From assembly GCA_902533445.1 (NCBI GenBank), contig CACALX010000009.1, positions 1 through 46,359 on the forward strand: DNA of 46,359 nucleotides, given 5' to 3'. Below, in pieces: positions 44,113 through 46,359 of this stretch. The position numbers and the translations under genes are program-made. The stretch's first letter is position 1. Every line of letters starts with the position of its first letter. The notes beneath the pieces were generated by a model. The model saw only the letters and a list, made by a program, of their open reading frames with translations. It did not search any database and was not told the DNA's origin. This stretch comes from an uncultured Pelagibacteraceae bacterium (GTDB lineage Bacteria > Pseudomonadota > Alphaproteobacteria > Pelagibacterales > Pelagibacteraceae).

Positions 44113-45123
44113 CTAAATAGTTTTTTTTTCTAATTTCTTCAATAAAATAAAATACATTACAATAAAAATTAACAAGATTAAATTAGTGTAACCTAATATA
44201 TAATTTAATAACACAGGCATATAAATCATAAAAAAAATAATCAATATTGTTAAATTAAATTTAAATTTCCTTAATATTATATGGTGAAAATGATTTTCAT
44301 CAGATGAGAAAGGATTTAATCCCTTATAAATCCTTGAAAAAAAGAGTCTTATAAAGTCTAATATTGGCAAATACATTAAGATAATTATTTCTTCTACATT
44401 TAAATTATTAATTTTGTAATTTATGATTAATAATAAACTGCAAAAAAATGAGAAAATATATACACCACTATCTCCTAAGAAACTAAGGTTTTTAAAATTT
44501 AGATATCCAAAAACTAATAGGGAAAATAATATCATTAAACTTAACTTACCAATTTTGTTTTCAATAAATATTATTAGTACGATTAAAAAAAACTGTAAAA
44601 ATGATGCTAAATTTATTCCATCAAACATGTTCATAGCATTCATAAAACAAAGTACACAAAAAATTGTAAAATACGGAGCTATAAAAAATAAATCTATCTC
44701 CTTTTTAATTAAATTTGACCTTAAACTATTAATAGTAATATCTTGATTAAAAAAAATTATTAAATAAAGACATATAGAAACTAATATTAGTTTTGTTAGT
44801 GGACGTAAATTAAATTTGTCATCAGCATACCCTATTAAATAAATTGCATAAAATATTATGATGAAAGTTAATAACTGAATATTTGTGTTTAAACCAAAAA
44901 AATTAGATAAAAAATTAGTGTCATAATAAATATCAAAAAATAAAAAAAGATTTAAATTTATTACAAAAATAAATCCTCCAAATAATGAAACAGGTTTAAT
45001 TTGTTTTTTACGAGTTTCATTTGGAATATCAAAAAGATTAAAATATTTGCTAAAAAAATTGAAGTAAATAATAATTAAAATGTTTACAGAAAAAAAACTA
45101 AAAATTTGAATAAGGTTTACCAT
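44113..45123 (-). CDS. WecA/MraY-like sugar-phosphate transferase (glycosyltransferase 4)
   Basis: Membrane enzyme that transfers a sugar phosphate from a nucleotide sugar to undecaprenyl phosphate, starting a surface glycan. The 336-residue protein has about ten hydrophobic segments and the family motifs GYADDKFNLRPLTK (metal-binding aspartates), NAMNMFDGIN, FLGDSGVYIFSF and, near the end, the His-rich loop SSDENHFHHIILRKF. The group (WecA, WbpL or TagO-like) fits O-antigen initiation rather than MraY, given the flanking genes. Its start lies 8 bases from the stop of the O-antigen ligase-like gene upstream. Confidence 0.87.
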   Translation of the reverse strand: MVNLIQIFSFFSVNILIIIYFNFFSKYFNLFDIPNETRKKQIKPVSLFGGFIFVINLNLFLFFDIYYDTNFLSNFFGLNTNIQLLTFIIIFYAIYLIGYADDKFNLRPLTKLILVSICLYLIIFFNQDITINSLRSNLIKKEIDLFFIAPYFTIFCVLCFMNAMNMFDGINLASFLQFFLIVLIIFIENKIGKLSLMILFSLLVFGYLNFKNLSFLGDSGVYIFSFFCSLLLIINYKINNLNVEEIIILMYLPILDFIRLFFSRIYKGLNPFSSDENHFHHIILRKFKFNLTILIIFFMIYMPVLLNYILGYTNLILLIFIVMYFILLKKLEKKTI

Positions 45124-45131
45124 AATATATT

Positions 45132-46359
45132 TTAGTAAAAATTTGCTTTATTGAAAATTGTTTTTCTCATTCCATAATAGATTCCAATAGGCAAATAAAA
45201 AACGATTGAATTCCAATTCCCATAAAAATTTCCAGTTTGAGTCAAAGGAAAAAGATTAATAAATATGCCTAAAATTAAAATTTGTAACTCGAATGGGAGA
45301 TTATTTTTTTTTTTGAATATTTCTAATATCACAATAAATGAAATGTATAAAAATAGAGTAAATAAGAATAAAAATCCCAAAAGTCCATTTTCTGATAAAA
45401 TTTGTAAATAATAATTATGTGGATGAGATGAGCAGCTGAATTGATTAATCTCATATTTTTTTTCACATGATAATTTTTTAAATGATCTTGTTCCTTGGCC
45501 AAAAATAGGATTATCTTTAAACATGTTAGTAGCTATAATAAAATATGTTTGATGCTGAGGCATAAACCTAATTTCCCTTTCTTTATAGGTGAATTTTGTT
45601 AATCTATCGTTAGCTAACTCAATTGCTTTTTCATTTCCAAACTCAACAAGGGTTTTGTTTATTAACCTTTCATAGAGACTAGTATTCAACGTTAAAAGTA
45701 ATGTAAAAAAAGTTATTATAGATAATCCAAATATTATCTTATGTAATAATTTGGTTTTAAAAATTAGAAAAATAATTACAGAAGATATTAGGAATAACAT
45801 TAATGGTGTTCTATCTCCTGAAATAAAAATACAAAAAAAACTCAGTAAATAAATAACAACAAAAAATAGTTTTTTGTTATTTGATTTTGACAGATAATAT
45901 ACAATTGCAGCTATAGGAAAAAATAGTTTAAGAAAAAAAGTTCCATATATATATTCATCATGAAATAAACTTGCTACTCTTCCAATTTCAAATTTTTCAT
46001 ATCCTAATAGATTAGTGCCAAGAAAGTACTCTGTTGTTCCATCAAAAAACAATAGAAACAATAATACAATTGTAGATATTAAAAATAATTTTAAAAAATT
46101 TTTGTTGTAAATTACTAAGTTTAAAATAATAAATGGAAACAGAATAAACCTCACATAAAATATTGAAGTTTTTAAAGAAGAAATAGTATTATCTGAAAAA
46201 TAAGAAGTTAAACAAATATATAACCAATATACAAATAATATTTTGAATAATTTATTGTTAATTAAATCTAATCTTATTTTATTATCTTTAAAAATTTTAA
46301 AAATAAATATTATACACAAAGTAACAATACTTAAATCTGCTAAAAATATGCTAAACACT
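45132..46359 (-). CDS. O-antigen ligase-like membrane protein (partial, N-terminus outside window)
   Basis: Polytopic membrane protein of the WaaL/Wzy_C family, which ligates or polymerises O-antigen on the periplasmic face. About 408 residues are visible with ten or more hydrophobic segments. The diagnostic periplasmic region, near residues 290-345, contains GQGTRSFKKLSC and then SSHPHNYYLQILSENGLLGFL, with the conserved HNYYLQ. The apparent GTG at 46358 is at the very edge, so the true start probably lies beyond the window. Ligase and polymerase cannot be separated by sequence. Confidence 0.78.
   Translation of the reverse strand, partial: VFSIFLADLSIVTLCIIFIFKIFKDNKIRLDLINNKLFKILFVYWLYICLTSYFSDNTISSLKTSIFYVRFILFPFIILNLVIYNKNFLKLFLISTIVLLFLLFFDGTTEYFLGTNLLGYEKFEIGRVASLFHDEYIYGTFFLKLFFPIAAIVYYLSKSNNKKLFFVVIYLLSFFCIFISGDRTPLMLFLISSVIIFLIFKTKLLHKIIFGLSIITFFTLLLTLNTSLYERLINKTLVEFGNEKAIELANDRLTKFTYKEREIRFMPQHQTYFIIATNMFKDNPIFGQGTRSFKKLSCEKKYEINQFSCSSHPHNYYLQILSENGLLGFLFLFTLFLYISFIVILEIFKKKNNLPFELQILILGIFINLFPLTQTGNFYGNWNSIVFYLPIGIYYGMRKTIFNKANFY

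Overview
This window is a very AT-rich, extremely compact alphaproteobacterial chromosome segment, most likely from the SAR11 clade (Pelagibacterales). The evidence is the base composition, gene overlaps of 1-13 bases, very short spacers, alphaproteobacterial gene orders (yebC-ruvC-tol-pal-tilS-ftsH-glmM; xseB-ispA-dxs; split pntAa/pntAb/pntB; a DUF1013 gene) and a 5S rRNA gene standing apart from any 16S/23S genes. No stretch over about 115 bases lacks a gene. Most of the window is conserved core genome.

Layout. 1-3244 (minus): glyS (cut by the window edge), glyQ and an S49 peptidase. 3359-11603: isoprenoid and cofactor genes (long-chain polyprenyl synthase, pdxH, aroC, dxs-ispA-xseB), the tRNA-modification gene sua5/tsaC and an ABC-2 exporter pair. 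11605-13620: tRNA-Arg (minus), an rluD-type pseudouridine synthase and rpoH. 13617-29530 (all minus): a long chain that reads, in transcription order, coiled-coil gene, zapA, fthC, ymdB-like, yebC, ruvC, tolQ, tolR, tolA, tolB, pal, cpoB, tilS, ftsH, folP, glmM, thiD, purA. 29584-36639 (plus): tkt-gap-pgk-fba-thiE-efp-suhB. 36682-38649 (plus): rpmE, DUF1013/TrcR, rpsU, initiator tRNA and a methyltransferase-like gene. 38651-42549 (minus): transaldolase, pntB-pntAb-pntAa, a 36-residue cytochrome oxidase subunit IV-like gene, rpmJ and 5S rRNA. 42586-46359 (minus): cell-surface sugar genes (epimerase, SIS isomerase, WecA/MraY-like transferase, O-antigen ligase-like protein). These look like the edge of the hypervariable surface-polysaccharide island described in SAR11 between 23S and 5S rRNA.

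How the genes work together. The tkt-gap-pgk-fba block with transaldolase covers lower glycolysis/gluconeogenesis and the non-oxidative pentose phosphate pathway. Its GAPDH carries residue changes that predict NADP(H) use, which fits the nearby proton-translocating transhydrogenase. dxs, ispA and the second prenyl synthase feed isoprenoid and quinone synthesis. thiD and thiE are the pyrimidine-salvage and coupling steps of thiamine synthesis. TolQRAB-Pal-CpoB, FtsH, GlmM and ZapA serve the envelope and division.

I found no clearly new multi-gene defence or metabolic system. The best leads are a phage-type RuvC at the ruvC locus with ruvA, ruvB and ybgC absent, a probable ATT start codon for rpsU behind a perfect GGAGG, the NADP-type GAPDH signature, candidate leaderless promoters, an independent 5S promoter with rpmJ close behind, and small genes that automatic calling would miss.
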